Assembly: GCA_027315165.1 (NCBI GenBank)
Contig: DAHUYN010000018.1
Location: forward strand, 1-34,069
DNA length: 34,069 bases
Reading direction: 5' to 3'
Source: Thermoplasmata archaeon
Lineage (GTDB): Archaea > Thermoplasmatota > Thermoplasmata > Lutacidiplasmatales > UBA184
Positions within the stretch are counted from its first letter, which is position 1. The number at the start of each line of letters is the position of its first letter. A model generated the notes under the pieces. It saw nothing but the letters and a program-made list of their open reading frames with translations, ran no database searches and was not told the DNA's origin. Below are positions 7,567-15,318 of the stretch, piece by piece. The position numbers and the translations under genes were made by a program.

Positions 7567-8141
7567 GCGAGACCCCCCTGGACCGGTCGCTGCCTCGAGG
7601 GACCGCTGACTTCGGCGCCGTCGTCCGTGTCCACTTCGACGGTGCCTGCCAGCCGCCGCGCGGCGGTGGCGTCGCGACCTACGGGTTCACGATCGAGGGG
7701 GATCGCTACGCCGAGGAGGCATGCGGCCTCGCCGTCGCGCCGTGGAGTCCCCACGCGACGAACAACGTCGCCGAGTACGTCGCAGCGATCCGCGCCCTCG
7801 AGTGGCTACGGGCCGAGGGCTACGAGGGCGCGGTGCTGCTCCTCGGGGACAGCCAGCTGGTGATCCGCCAGATGAAGGGCGAGTACGAGGTTCGTGCCGA
7901 GCACCTCAAGCCGTACCACGAGCACCTCAAGCGACTCGCGGAGGGGTTCGCCGAGGTGAGCTTCGTCTGGGTCGCGCGCGAGGAGAACGCGCGCGCCGAC
8001 GAGCTGTCGAAACAGGCTCTCGAGGAGGCCGGGCCCGAGGCCCGGCGCCACCGACCGCTTCGTGTACTCCGCCCCTCCGGCGAGGACCGGGAGGCGGCGC
8101 CCGAGGCCGAGGCCCCGGACGGGCCCGCTCGAGGCGACTAG
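7563..8141 (+). CDS. rnhA: Ribonuclease HI family protein
   Basis: A 192-aa protein expected to cleave the RNA strand of RNA-DNA hybrids. The acidic residues of RNase H1 are visible: Asp in HFDGAC (about 26), Glu in NNVAEYVAAIRAL (about 65), Asp in LLLGDSQLVI (about 88) and Asp in EENARADELS. The layout is that of archaeal and plant-type RNase HI without the basic protrusion. A charged tail of about 40 residues follows the fold. The ATG start overlaps the upstream stop. The stop shares the palindrome CTAG with the stop of the convergent gene at 8138. Confidence 0.9.
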   Translation: MSETPLDRSLPRGTADFGAVVRVHFDGACQPPRGGGVATYGFTIEGDRYAEEACGLAVAPWSPHATNNVAEYVAAIRALEWLRAEGYEGAVLLLGDSQLVIRQMKGEYEVRAEHLKPYHEHLKRLAEGFAEVSFVWVAREENARADELSKQALEEAGPEARRHRPLRVLRPSGEDREAAPEAEAPDGPARGD

Positions 8142-8347
8142 CGCCAGCGAACGGTGTAGACGAGCGTGCGGCCCTGCATCGCGGCACGGGCCCGAGCGCT
8201 GTCGACGAACGTGGCGAAGGCGGCGGCGGCCTCGGGGCTCAAGCGAGGACGGAAGCCGTAGCCGCGCGGCGTCCCGCAGCCGAGGAAGACCTTTCGGGGG
8301 GCGGCAGGAGTGGCCTCGGGCGCCGGCTCGGCGGGGATCCCTCTCAT
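8138..8347 (-). CDS. Small protein of unknown function (69 aa)
   Basis: A 69-aa product starting at the ATG at 8347, which overlaps the stop of the 8541 gene as ATGA. It contains APRKVFLGCGTPRGYG and ends in GRTLVYTVRWR. I recognise no family. Coupling to the upstream tiny gene and the shared CTAG stop with rnhA support coding. It could act with its partner as a two-component unit such as a regulator pair, but nothing in the sequence proves that. Confidence 0.55.
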   Translation of the reverse strand: MRGIPAEPAPEATPAAPRKVFLGCGTPRGYGFRPRLSPEAAAAFATFVDSARARAAMQGRTLVYTVRWR

Positions 8348-8541
8348 CGGCGTCCCCAGTTGACGGCGCGTTCGATCATCTCGCGGAAGGTCGGCGCACC
8401 GGGCGTCCGAGGAACGTAGGCGAGAGGCAGGTCCGGGAGGGACTCCTCGTCGTCTGCGACCCCGAGCACGGCGAGAGGCACTAGGTTGTTCTCGACGCCC
8501 GACACAAGCCACCTGCCGTTTGTCAGACGGGTGTCATACAT
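8344..8541 (-). CDS. Small protein of unknown function (up to 65 aa)
   Basis: Read from the ATG at 8541 the product is 65 aa and contains NNLVPLAVLGVADDEESLPDL and ends MIERAVNWGRR. A CTTTATG element lies directly on this ATG, so transcription would start inside the ORF. A GTG at 8505 is then an alternative start, giving 53 aa. Its stop overlaps the next start as ATGA. The function is unknown. Confidence 0.5.
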   Translation of the reverse strand: MYDTRLTNGRWLVSGVENNLVPLAVLGVADDEESLPDLPLAYVPRTPGAPTFREMIERAVNWGRR

Positions 8542-8544
8542 AAA

Positions 8545-8595
8545 GCCGATAGCTCAACAGGAAGAACGGGGGTCCGGGCCCAGATCCCTATCGGA
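8545..8595 (+). other. tRNA-like 51-nt element lacking an anticodon arm
   Basis: GCCGATA at 8545-8551 pairs with TATCGG at 8589-8594 (6 bp). Directly after the 5' strand comes a D-arm-like GCTCAACAGGAAGAAC. A stem-loop GGGGTC...GATCCC abuts the 3' strand where a T arm would sit. No anticodon arm fits between them. It lies between divergent genes. It may be a tRNA relic, a structured regulatory site or chance. Confidence 0.3.
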
Positions 8596-8747
8596 GCCGA
8601 GTGGCTGACAGACTGCCGACACACCCCACTTCTTCCACTGGAGGTCGAGCCCCTTCGTCTCCCGTGTCAGGCGAAAGTGAGACACGCCGTCGGGCCGATG
8701 TGGGGGCCCCGGCGGGAGCCCCAACACCGCGGCCGGCCCGCCGCCGG

Positions 8748-8756
8748 TCTAAAATC
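8748..8756 (+). promoter_or_regulatory. TATA-like box of the M2 peptidase gene
   Basis: TCTAAAATC is an AT-rich island in GC-rich DNA, 33-40 nt before the ATG at 8788. The rest of 8596-8747 shows no gene I can support. Confidence 0.45.
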
Positions 8757-8787
8757 TCGGAGGCGGGTGGGGCCGCGAAGAGGGACG

Positions 8788-10533
8788 ATGGACGGTATCG
8801 AGGCCAAGGGACGCGCCGAGTCCGCGAGGTATCTCGATGAGACCGAGGCGCGGCTCCTCGAGCTGTCGATCGAATCGTCCCGGGCCGACTGGGTCCACGC
8901 GACGTACGTCACGCCGGACACCGAGGCGCTCTCGTCGCGGGCCTACGGGCGACTGATCGGCGAGACCGTCGCGAGGGCTCGGGCCGCGAACGCGCTGCCG
9001 GCGGGCTCGCTCTCGCCCGAGATGGCCCGGAAGGTGCGCATGCTCCGGGTCTCGCTCCCGCTGATCGCCCCCGCCGACCGCGCGGCCTCGGAGGAGCTCA
9101 CGGGCACGGTCGCCTGGATGCAGAGCGTCTACGCTCGAGGCAGCTACGCGCCGTCGGGGAGCGGAGAGCCGATCGATCTGCAGGGGCTTTCGCGCCTCCT
9201 CACCGAGGTGCGCGAGCCGAACCGGCTCGCGGACGTCTGGCAGGGCTGGCACGGCGTCGCGCGACCGATGCGGCCCCGGTTCGAGCGGTACGTCGCGCTC
9301 GCGAACGCGGGGTCGCGCGAGATCGGGTTCCCCGACACGGGCGCGATGTGGCGCTCGCGCTACGACATGGAGCCCTCCGAGTTCGCCGACGACGTCGCGC
9401 GCGTCTGGCGCGACCTCGAGCCGCTCTATCGGGCGCTCCATGCGTTCGTCCGCGCGCGACTCCGGGAGCACTACGGTCCCGAGGTCGTCCCGGCCGACGG
9501 GCCGATCCCGGTGCACCTTCTGGGGAACATGTGGGGCCAGACCTGGGAGCACCTCCTGCCGCTCGTCGGGCGCGGTACCTCGGCGCCCGCCTACGACCTC
9601 ACCGCGACGCTGAGGGCGCGCGCGACGACCCCGCTCGACATGGTCCGCTACGCCGAGCGGTTCTTCGTCTCGCTCGGCTTCGAGACCCTGCCGGCGACGT
9701 TCTGGGAGCGCTCGATGTTCGCAAAGCCCTCGGACCGGGAGGTCGTCTGCCACGCGAGCGCGTGGGACCTCGACTTCGTCGACGATGTGCGGCTGAAGAT
9801 GTGCATCGAGACGACCGAGGAGGAGTTCCACGTGATCCACCACGAGCTCGGTCACAACTACTACCAGCTCGCCTACCGCACGCAGCCGTTCCTGTTCCGC
9901 GACAGCGCCAACGACGGCTTCCACGAGGCCGTCGGGGACACGATCGCGCTCTCGGTGACGCCGGAGTACCTCTCGAGGATCGGACTCCTCGAGCGCACGG
10001 CGCCGCCCGGGCAGGACCTCGGGCTCCTGCTCCGCACCGCCCTCGAGAAGCTCGCTTTCGTTCCGTTCGGCTACCTCGTCGACCTGTGGCGGTGGAAGGT
10101 CTTCTCCGGAGAGATCGAGCCGTCGGAGTACAACGCGTCGTGGTGGGCGCTGCGGGAGCGCTACCAGGGGATCGCGCCGCCCGCGGCCCGCAGCGAGGCC
10201 GACTTCGACCCGGGCGCGAAGTACCACGTCGCGGCGAACGTCCCGTACATGCGCTACTTCTTGGCCCACGTCCTCCAGTTCCAGTTCCACCGGGCGCTCG
10301 CGCGGATCGTCGATGCGAAGGGCCCGCTCCATCGCTGCTCGATCTACGGCAACGCCGAGGCCGGCGCTCGGCTGCGCTCGATGCTCGCGATGGGGGCGAG
10401 CCGGCCCTGGCCGGACGCGCTCGAGGAGCTCACCGGGGAGCGGCGGCTTGACGCGACCGCGGTCGTCGACTACTTCCGGCCGCTCCTCGAGTGGCTCGAA
10501 CGGGAGAACCGCGACCAGCCGGTCGGCTGGTAG
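8788..10533 (+). CDS. Peptidase family M2 (angiotensin-converting-enzyme-like) zinc dipeptidyl carboxypeptidase
   Basis: A 581-aa protein expected to remove C-terminal dipeptides. The zinc site is HELGH at residues 352-356. The third ligand is Glu380 in FHEAVGD, 24 residues after the second His, exactly the ACE spacing. Other ACE-like segments are DTGAMWRSRYDM (about 189-200), LLGNMWGQTWEHL (about 245-257) and the FLFRDSANDGFHEAVGD block. No signal peptide or membrane anchor is seen, unlike animal ACE, so the enzyme is probably cytosolic. I chose the ATG at 8788 because homology-like sequence begins soon after it and a TATA-like box lies upstream; in-frame codons before it are not protein-like. 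M32 and M3 families were considered, but the WGQTWE and FHEA blocks favour M2. Confidence 0.85.
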   Translation: MDGIEAKGRAESARYLDETEARLLELSIESSRADWVHATYVTPDTEALSSRAYGRLIGETVARARAANALPAGSLSPEMARKVRMLRVSLPLIAPADRAASEELTGTVAWMQSVYARGSYAPSGSGEPIDLQGLSRLLTEVREPNRLADVWQGWHGVARPMRPRFERYVALANAGSREIGFPDTGAMWRSRYDMEPSEFADDVARVWRDLEPLYRALHAFVRARLREHYGPEVVPADGPIPVHLLGNMWGQTWEHLLPLVGRGTSAPAYDLTATLRARATTPLDMVRYAERFFVSLGFETLPATFWERSMFAKPSDREVVCHASAWDLDFVDDVRLKMCIETTEEEFHVIHHELGHNYYQLAYRTQPFLFRDSANDGFHEAVGDTIALSVTPEYLSRIGLLERTAPPGQDLGLLLRTALEKLAFVPFGYLVDLWRWKVFSGEIEPSEYNASWWALRERYQGIAPPAARSEADFDPGAKYHVAANVPYMRYFLAHVLQFQFHRALARIVDAKGPLHRCSIYGNAEAGARLRSMLAMGASRPWPDALEELTGERRLDATAVVDYFRPLLEWLERENRDQPVGW

Positions 10534-10561
10534 CGGGTCGAGCGAGGGCCCGCGACCGGCC

Positions 10562-11725
10562 CTAGGCGCGCGGGGACGGGGCCTCGGCGAGGTGCGGCAG
10601 GATCCCCGTCTCGTCGGGCAGGCTCGACGGGGGGCGGTAGTCGGCGAGCGGCCGTCCGTCGATGCGAACCGCCCGGGCGGCGATGCCGCCGCAGAAGCCG
10701 CAGTCGGCGCACGAACGGTGCGCGCAGTCGGTGGCGGCGATGTGGCGCAGGAACCCCTTCGGGAACGCCGAGTTGTCGATCGAGAGGCGGGCGAGCGGCT
10801 CGAAGGCGGCCCGGAGCGCGGGCGCCACCTCGGGCGCGCGGCCCGCCGCCTCGAGGGCGCGGAGCGTGTGGAGCGGACCCTTCACCTGGACGTAGGAGAG
10901 CAGGTCCATGAGGTCGCCGTCGTAGCGTCGGTCCGCGTAGGCGCGGGTGACGCGAGCGAGCCACTCGGTCGTCCGGTTCCGGCCCGAGATCTTGAACCGG
11001 CCGACCCCTTCGGCCTCGTACGCCTCGAGATCCTCGGGACGGACGAAGATCCCGGCGATGAGCCGCGCCGGGTCGCGCACGTACTCGAGGCCGCACTCGA
11101 GGATCGGGAACTCGAACCAGGGACCACGAGTGCCGGACTGGGAGGCGAGCGAGCTCGTGTTGAGGTGGTGCGCGCGATAGGGGCAGTCGGGGAGGCACGA
11201 CTGGTTCACGAGGATCTCGACCGTCAGGCCGCGTCGGACGAGGGCTCGGATGAGCCCGAAGTCCCGGTTGGCCTCCTCGAGGATGATCACGTCCGCGCCC
11301 ATCCGCTCGAAGTACTCCGCCTGGCCGATCGAGCGGATCCGGGCGAACGTCGAGACGGAGACCGGGAGGGAAGGGTGTCGGCGACGCAGGAACTGGACGA
11401 GCGCCGGCACGGCCGCGACGAACCCGTCGACGCCGAGCTCGACGAGCCGGTCGACCTCCTCTCCGAGCCGCCCGAGGAACCCCTCGTGGTACTCGCGGAG
11501 CCCCAGGTCCGAGGTGTTCAGGGTGGCGAAGAACTGCCGACCGCGGGCGTGGATGGCCTTGAGGTGCTCGCGGAAGCGCGCCTCGTCGATGTCGGGAAGG
11601 ATCTGGGGGGGACGGCCACCCCCGACGAGCCCGTAGGGGAAGTTGCCGAAGAACGTCGACACGGGCTGCTCCGCCGTCGCGTCGACGAGCCGGTCGTCGA
11701 AGTTGGAGGCGAGGACGAACTCCAT
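10562..11725 (-). CDS. U32-family protein with Cys-rich (probable Fe-S) motifs
   Basis: A 387-aa TIM-barrel-like protein of the peptidase U32 group, which includes collagenase-like proteins and the RNA- and ubiquinone-hydroxylation proteins TrhP and UbiU. The N-terminal region is TFFGNFPYGLVGGGRP. The barrel strands include FFATLNTSD, VDGFVAAVPALVQFLR, VSVSTFARI and ADVIILEEANRDF. The first Cys cluster is NQSCLPDCPYRAHH (about 190-203); a second, CAHRSCADCGFCGG, lies near the C-terminus. The four or more Cys fit an iron-sulfur cluster as in UbiU-type proteins. The substrate cannot be told from sequence. A GCGTTAGGGC element about 25 nt upstream may be its TATA box. It converges with the M2 gene across 28 nt. 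Confidence 0.8.
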   Translation of the reverse strand: MEFVLASNFDDRLVDATAEQPVSTFFGNFPYGLVGGGRPPQILPDIDEARFREHLKAIHARGRQFFATLNTSDLGLREYHEGFLGRLGEEVDRLVELGVDGFVAAVPALVQFLRRRHPSLPVSVSTFARIRSIGQAEYFERMGADVIILEEANRDFGLIRALVRRGLTVEILVNQSCLPDCPYRAHHLNTSSLASQSGTRGPWFEFPILECGLEYVRDPARLIAGIFVRPEDLEAYEAEGVGRFKISGRNRTTEWLARVTRAYADRRYDGDLMDLLSYVQVKGPLHTLRALEAAGRAPEVAPALRAAFEPLARLSIDNSAFPKGFLRHIAATDCAHRSCADCGFCGGIAARAVRIDGRPLADYRPPSSLPDETGILPHLAEAPSPRA

Positions 11726-11811
11726 GTCCCTCGGAGGGCCCGGCCGCCCTAACGCCGGGCCTTCACCGGTGAGGGTGAAGCGACAATTCGCTGCCCGGCA
11801 TCGAGGGGACC

Positions 11812-12198
11812 GTGCGCGGACGAGCGGACTGGAGCGCGCGGCCGGCGTCGCCCGCAGCCGAGCTCGAGAGCATCGACGCGTCGCTCGAGCTGCTGTTGAG
11901 GGCTCGAGCCCGGTCCGAGGCGCCGAGGGCCCATGCCGAGGGCCGGCGCGCGCGGGCCCGGGCGAGTGGGGCGCGCCGACGCCGGACGGTCCGGCGGTGG
12001 GCGCGCGAGCTCGGGATCCCCGAGCGGCTCGCCGAGGCGGTCTCCGACGGGCTGTTCGACCCCCCGACCCTCCTCCGAGAGGGCGACGACGAGGGCGTCA
12101 CCGTGCACCTCCTGCGACCCGTCGGCTCGTTGCAGCTCGCCGGGCCGGAGCGCCTGGTCGCGTGGCTGCCCGCGCGGGTCGCCGTTCACTCGCGTTGA
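11812..12198 (+). CDS. Small helical protein, weakly chorismate-mutase-like
   Basis: A 128-aa product from the GTG at 11812, with a possible TATA box at GACAATTCG about 25 nt upstream. The N-terminal half is helical (AELESIDASLELLLRARAR). After an Arg-rich loop comes VRRWARELGIPERLAEAVSDGLFDPP. That pattern recalls AroQ-type chorismate mutase, which has ID..L..LL.xR followed by a late GxPxxL helix. The usual catalytic Lys, Asp and Glu positions are not clear, so enzymatic activity is doubtful. A short beta-like tail ends in VAVHSR. It lies just before the HTH_10 regulator. The call is tentative. Confidence 0.5.
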   Translation: MRGRADWSARPASPAAELESIDASLELLLRARARSEAPRAHAEGRRARARASGARRRRTVRRWARELGIPERLAEAVSDGLFDPPTLLREGDDEGVTVHLLRPVGSLQLAGPERLVAWLPARVAVHSR

Positions 12199-12205
12199 CG
12201 GAACC

Positions 12206-12215
12206 GTTAAGCTAA
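12206..12215 (+). promoter_or_regulatory. TATA-like box of the HTH_10 regulator gene
   Basis: GTTAAGCTAA stands 21-30 nt before the GTG at 12236. This supports a leaderless transcript and that start codon. Confidence 0.5.
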
Positions 12216-12235
12216 CCTATCTCCGCCCAGAGGCG

Positions 12236-12964
12236 GTGGCGCAGGCAACGTCGCGGCTCAGCGCGCCCCTCGGTTCGGTAGAACCGCGTGACTCGGCGCT
12301 CTCGGAACTGACGTTCGACGTCGCGCCATCGACCCACTGGCTCACCCGGCTCGCCGAGCGACCGGGCATCCACCTGCGGCTCCTCGCCTGCCGCCCTCAC
12401 GGCCCCCGCGGCCGCGGGCTCCTCCAGCTCCTCGAGCTGTCGGGGGCCCGCGAAGCCCTCGCCGACGCCCGGAACTGGCTCCGAGCGCACCCGGCGCCGA
12501 CGCAGGTCCCCGCGACGGCGCGCGACGACCGCGTCGTCTTCTGGACGGTCACGCCGACCCCGCGCGTCTGCGCTTGGGTCTTTGAGAACGGTGCCGTCTG
12601 CCGTTCCTGCCGGTTCCTCGGCGACACGGGCCACGGCTCTCCGAGCTCGAGGTGGTCGGTCGTGCATCCGGCCGACGGGACGGGCGCGGAGGAGCTCGCG
12701 GGCCTTCGCTCGGACCCGGAGGCCGGGATCCGGCGGGTCGTCTCCGTGCGCCGGTGGACGCCCGATGGCGCCCTCACGGGCCGGCAGGAGCAGGCGCTCG
12801 ACGTCGCGGTCCGGTTCGGCTACTTCGAGGTCCCGCGGCGCGCCTCGCTCGGCAAGGTCGCCTCGGAGCTCGGGATCAGCCGCTCGGCGACCGCGCAGCT
12901 TCTGCGGCGGGGCGAGCACCGGCTCCTGTCGAGCGCCCTCTCCGACCGTCGCGGACCGGGCTAG
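12236..12964 (+). CDS. Bat-like helix-turn-helix (HTH_10) transcriptional regulator
   Basis: A 242-aa protein. The C-terminal about 60 residues carry the HTH_10 domain of archaeal bacterioopsin-activator-type regulators: LTGRQEQALDVAVRFGYFEVPRR, then KVASELGISRSATAQLLRRGEHRLL. This binds DNA. The N-terminal about 170 residues form an effector-type region with repeated alpha/beta elements and a CRSC motif (AVCRSCRFL) that could bind a metal or thiol. The GTG start sits at leaderless distance from a TATA-like box. The target genes are unknown; the neighbouring membrane and thioesterase genes are candidates by position only. Confidence 0.85.
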   Translation: MAQATSRLSAPLGSVEPRDSALSELTFDVAPSTHWLTRLAERPGIHLRLLACRPHGPRGRGLLQLLELSGAREALADARNWLRAHPAPTQVPATARDDRVVFWTVTPTPRVCAWVFENGAVCRSCRFLGDTGHGSPSSRWSVVHPADGTGAEELAGLRSDPEAGIRRVVSVRRWTPDGALTGRQEQALDVAVRFGYFEVPRRASLGKVASELGISRSATAQLLRRGEHRLLSSALSDRRGPG

Positions 12965-13025
12965 CGGGCCCCGTTCGAGGTCGCCTCCGCGACCGACGCG
13001 AGCGTACGGACGGTCTCTCCGCCCT

Positions 13026-13562
13026 TTACAGATGGACGCCGACGCCGTAGTTGCCCGCGGCGAGATTGGCCATCACGAAGAGGAGCGCCACCTGGAACGC
13101 GGCCTGAGCGCCCGCGAGCCGGGCGTTGAGGAGCCCGAGTCGGCCGACGCGGGCCGGATCCGGCGCCGGCCTGCGCAGCTCGAGGACGAGGCGGATCTCG
13201 TTCGGCAGGAAGAGGCCGAACCCCTGGATCGTGAGGGCCAGGACGAGCACTCCTGCGATCTGGAGGGCGAGGTAGCCGAGGTTGAAGATCCCCAGCGGGA
13301 CCGCGAGGTAGATCCCCGCGGTGATCGTCGCGCTGGCGAGCGCCGGCATGAGGAACCGCATCGATGGGACGAGCCGCTGGACGAAGTCGGCCCGGGCCGG
13401 GCCCGGCAGGCGCCCCAGGATCGGCCCGATCACGAGGCCCATGAACACATCGATCTCCGTCCAGAGTCCCCCAAACATCACGTGCACGTAGTCGAGCGGG
13501 AGGAAGCCCGGCACCGAGAGGGCGACGAGGAGCGCGGCGACCGGGACGACCCGAAGGGGCAC
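13026..13562 (-). CDS. Integral membrane protein, function unknown
   Basis: A 178-aa protein with about four to five membrane spans. They include VVPVAALLVALSVPGFLPL, VFMGLVIGPILG, LMPALASATITAGIYLAVPLGIFNLGYLALQIAGVLVLALTI split over two helices, and AAFQVALLFVMANLAAG at the C-terminus. The HVMFGGLWTEIDVFMG segment recalls DUF2269-like or copper-resistance-type membrane proteins, but I cannot assign it. The GTG at 13562 is the first start after an upstream stop; the intervening reading frame is Pro/Ser-rich without a start codon. No clear promoter is seen. Confidence 0.65.
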   Translation of the reverse strand: MPLRVVPVAALLVALSVPGFLPLDYVHVMFGGLWTEIDVFMGLVIGPILGRLPGPARADFVQRLVPSMRFLMPALASATITAGIYLAVPLGIFNLGYLALQIAGVLVLALTIQGFGLFLPNEIRLVLELRRPAPDPARVGRLGLLNARLAGAQAAFQVALLFVMANLAAGNYGVGVHL

Positions 13563-13784
13563 GGAACGCCAGGAGACGATCGGCGGCGGTCGCGACGGCG
13601 GCCCGGCGGGCGATTCCGCCGCGGATCTCGGGGCGTCCGCCGTCGAGCTCGTGGCCCGCCCGATCGGGTCCTAGGACTTGGGGCTCGGGGGCGGCCCGCC
13701 GGACAGCCCAGATCTGGACTTGGGACCGCGAGAGCGGTCGGGGCGAACAGGTCAAGCGCCGCGGCGCGTCCGCCTGCGGCGGCG

Positions 13785-14273
13785 ATGCAGGCGATTCAGG
13801 ACTACTACCCGGATGAGGCGGCTCACTGCTACGGGTGCGGGCGCCTCAACGAGCAGGGCCACCAGCTCAAGAGCTACTGGAACGGCGAGGAGAGCCGGGC
13901 CCGCTTCACGCCGAAGCCCTACCACACGTCGATGCCCGGGTTCGTGAGCGGAGGGATCCTGGCCTCGCTCGTCGACTGCCACGCCACCGGCACGGCGGCG
14001 GCGGCAGCCTACCGAGCGGAGGGCCGGGAGATGTCGACGCTTCCACCGCACCGGTTCGTCACGGCGTCGCTGCGGGTCGACTACCTGCACCCGACACCGC
14101 TCGGTGCCGAGCTCGAGCTCGTCGGCCGAGTCGTCTCGCTCACGGGTCGCAAGGTGGTGGTCCAGGTCTCCGTCGTGGCCGCTCAGGTCACGACGGTGCG
14201 CGGCGAGGTCGTCTGCGTCGAGCTTCCCACTTCGATGGGTCCGGCCGCTGCGCGGTCGGCGGGGCCTCGATAG
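13785..14273 (+). CDS. PaaI-like hotdog-fold thioesterase
   Basis: A 162-aa protein expected to hydrolyse acyl-CoA thioesters. The N-terminal HCYGCGRLNEQGHQLKSYW is typical of small PaaI/4HBT-like proteins. The hotdog helix is GGILASLVDCHATGTAAAAA (about 65-84), with Asp in the catalytic position. The strands SLRVDYLHPTPLGAELELVGRVVSLTGRKVVVQV follow. The substrate is unknown. Gap 13563-13784 holds no other gene I can support. Confidence 0.85.
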   Translation: MQAIQDYYPDEAAHCYGCGRLNEQGHQLKSYWNGEESRARFTPKPYHTSMPGFVSGGILASLVDCHATGTAAAAAYRAEGREMSTLPPHRFVTASLRVDYLHPTPLGAELELVGRVVSLTGRKVVVQVSVVAAQVTTVRGEVVCVELPTSMGPAAARSAGPR

Positions 14274-14343
14274 GGGCGATCGCCGGCGGGGCAGTCGCCC
14301 TTGGGGCAACGCTCATGTGGACGGGAGCGCCGGCGGGATCGCC

Positions 14344-14898
14344 GTGGACGCTGAGGTTCCCCCGCGCAGATGGGACAGGCGGCTGCGTCAGCTCTGGCGA
14401 CAGGACCCGAAGGGGATGTCCCTAGACCTCCTCCGGGTCGGCCTCGGGCTGATCTGGGCCGTGAACCTTGTCTTCGTCGCCGACCCGAGCAACCAGTTCT
14501 TCCCGACGTTCCACAGCGTCGCGCTCTCCTTCGCGCCGACCTCCCTCGGTGGGCCCGCCGTCGCTACGTTCGTTGCCGACCACGCCGCGCTCTTCGCGTG
14601 GCTCACCGCGGCCCTGACCGCCTACCTCGCCGTCGCACTCCTGCTCGGCCTCACGACCCGGCTCGCCTGCATCGTCGGCGGCGTCGCCTCGGTCCTCCTC
14701 CTGCTCACCCAGTGGCTCAGCACGTTCCTCCTTCCCGGCGGAACGGACGTGGGTCCGCACCCGCTCTACCTCCTCATCTATCTCGTCCTGTTCGCCGGCG
14801 GAGCGGGAAAGTACGTCGCCGTGGACCACTGGGTCTGGGCGAGCGGCCGCGCCCGCTTCCCCCGACTCTCGCGGTGGCTGGCGGCGCCGCGGCAGTAG
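14344..14898 (+). CDS. DoxX-like / HTTM-like membrane protein
   Basis: A 184-aa protein if read from the GTG at 14344; an ATG at 14416 would give 160 aa. The basic N-terminus (RRWDRRLRQLWRQDPKG) precedes about four membrane spans: LLRVGLGLIWAVNLVFVA, FVADHAALFAWLTAALTAYLAVALLLG, CIVGGVASVLLLLTQWL and LYLLIYLVLFAGGAGKYVAVDHWVW. The LLRxxLGLxW start and GAGKYVAVDHW end are characteristic of DoxX-like membrane proteins. Its biochemical role is unknown. It follows the thioesterase gene after 70 nt on the same strand. Confidence 0.75.
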   Translation: MDAEVPPRRWDRRLRQLWRQDPKGMSLDLLRVGLGLIWAVNLVFVADPSNQFFPTFHSVALSFAPTSLGGPAVATFVADHAALFAWLTAALTAYLAVALLLGLTTRLACIVGGVASVLLLLTQWLSTFLLPGGTDVGPHPLYLLIYLVLFAGGAGKYVAVDHWVWASGRARFPRLSRWLAAPRQ

Positions 14899-15282
14899 CG
14901 CGAGGCGATAGCGACGGCCGTCGAGGGATCCGTCGCCGTCCGGCCCGTCGAGCGAGCCCCCAGGTCGGGCCGCTCCGGCCCTTCGGAGGACGGTGGGCCC
15001 CTCGGCGGTGCCGAAACGGCGCGGCACCCCCGGCAGCACCTGCAGCATCAGGGATGGGGGGCGTGGGGGCGCGTGCCGTCCCGCGACCGGTCGGTCCGAA
15101 CCGCGCGCGTCGCATCGAGCGAGCCGATGAGTTCGGCCCCAGGCCATCCTCGCTCGACCTCGTGAGGGTGCGCCCCGACCCTCCGCTCGGGGCCATGCTC
15201 AAGGATAGGCTCCACGAGGCGTCGGACGTCCCCCGCCCCAGTGTGGGGTCGGGCATGGACGAGCTCGGTGAGGAACGCCTCG
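14899..15282. other. Intergenic region without supportable gene
   Basis: About 380 nt between a plus-strand and a minus-strand gene. Open frames exist on both strands because of the GC content, but none looks protein-like. GC-rich inverted repeats are present; I see no tRNA or TATA-type element. Confidence 0.4.
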
Positions 15283-15318
15283 GCGGAGGGACCCTAACGT
15301 CGGTCCGAGTCCCTCCGC
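15283..15318 (-). terminator. Hairpin at the 3' end of the Nramp/MgtE-like operon
   Basis: GCGGAGGGAC (15283-15292) and GTCCCTCCGC (15309-15318) form a perfect 10-bp stem with a 16-nt loop. The stem reaches into the stop codon of the CBS protein gene. No T-run follows, so it may stabilise or process the mRNA end rather than terminate transcription. Confidence 0.45.

Noticed and set aside
8590-8670. A GCCGAGTGGCTGACA stretch resembling the D arm of a class II tRNA.
   Set aside because: No matching anticodon arm or T arm, nor a full acceptor stem, could be assembled even when allowing introns.
8749-10332. A 527-codon minus-strand frame opposite the M2 peptidase.
   Set aside because: It has Arg/Glu-rich composition without motifs, whereas the plus strand shows a complete M2 zinc site.
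14899-15317. Possible genes on either strand between the DoxX-like gene and the CBS protein gene.
   Set aside because: The frames are open only because stop codons are rare at this GC; the products look random and no start signal is present.
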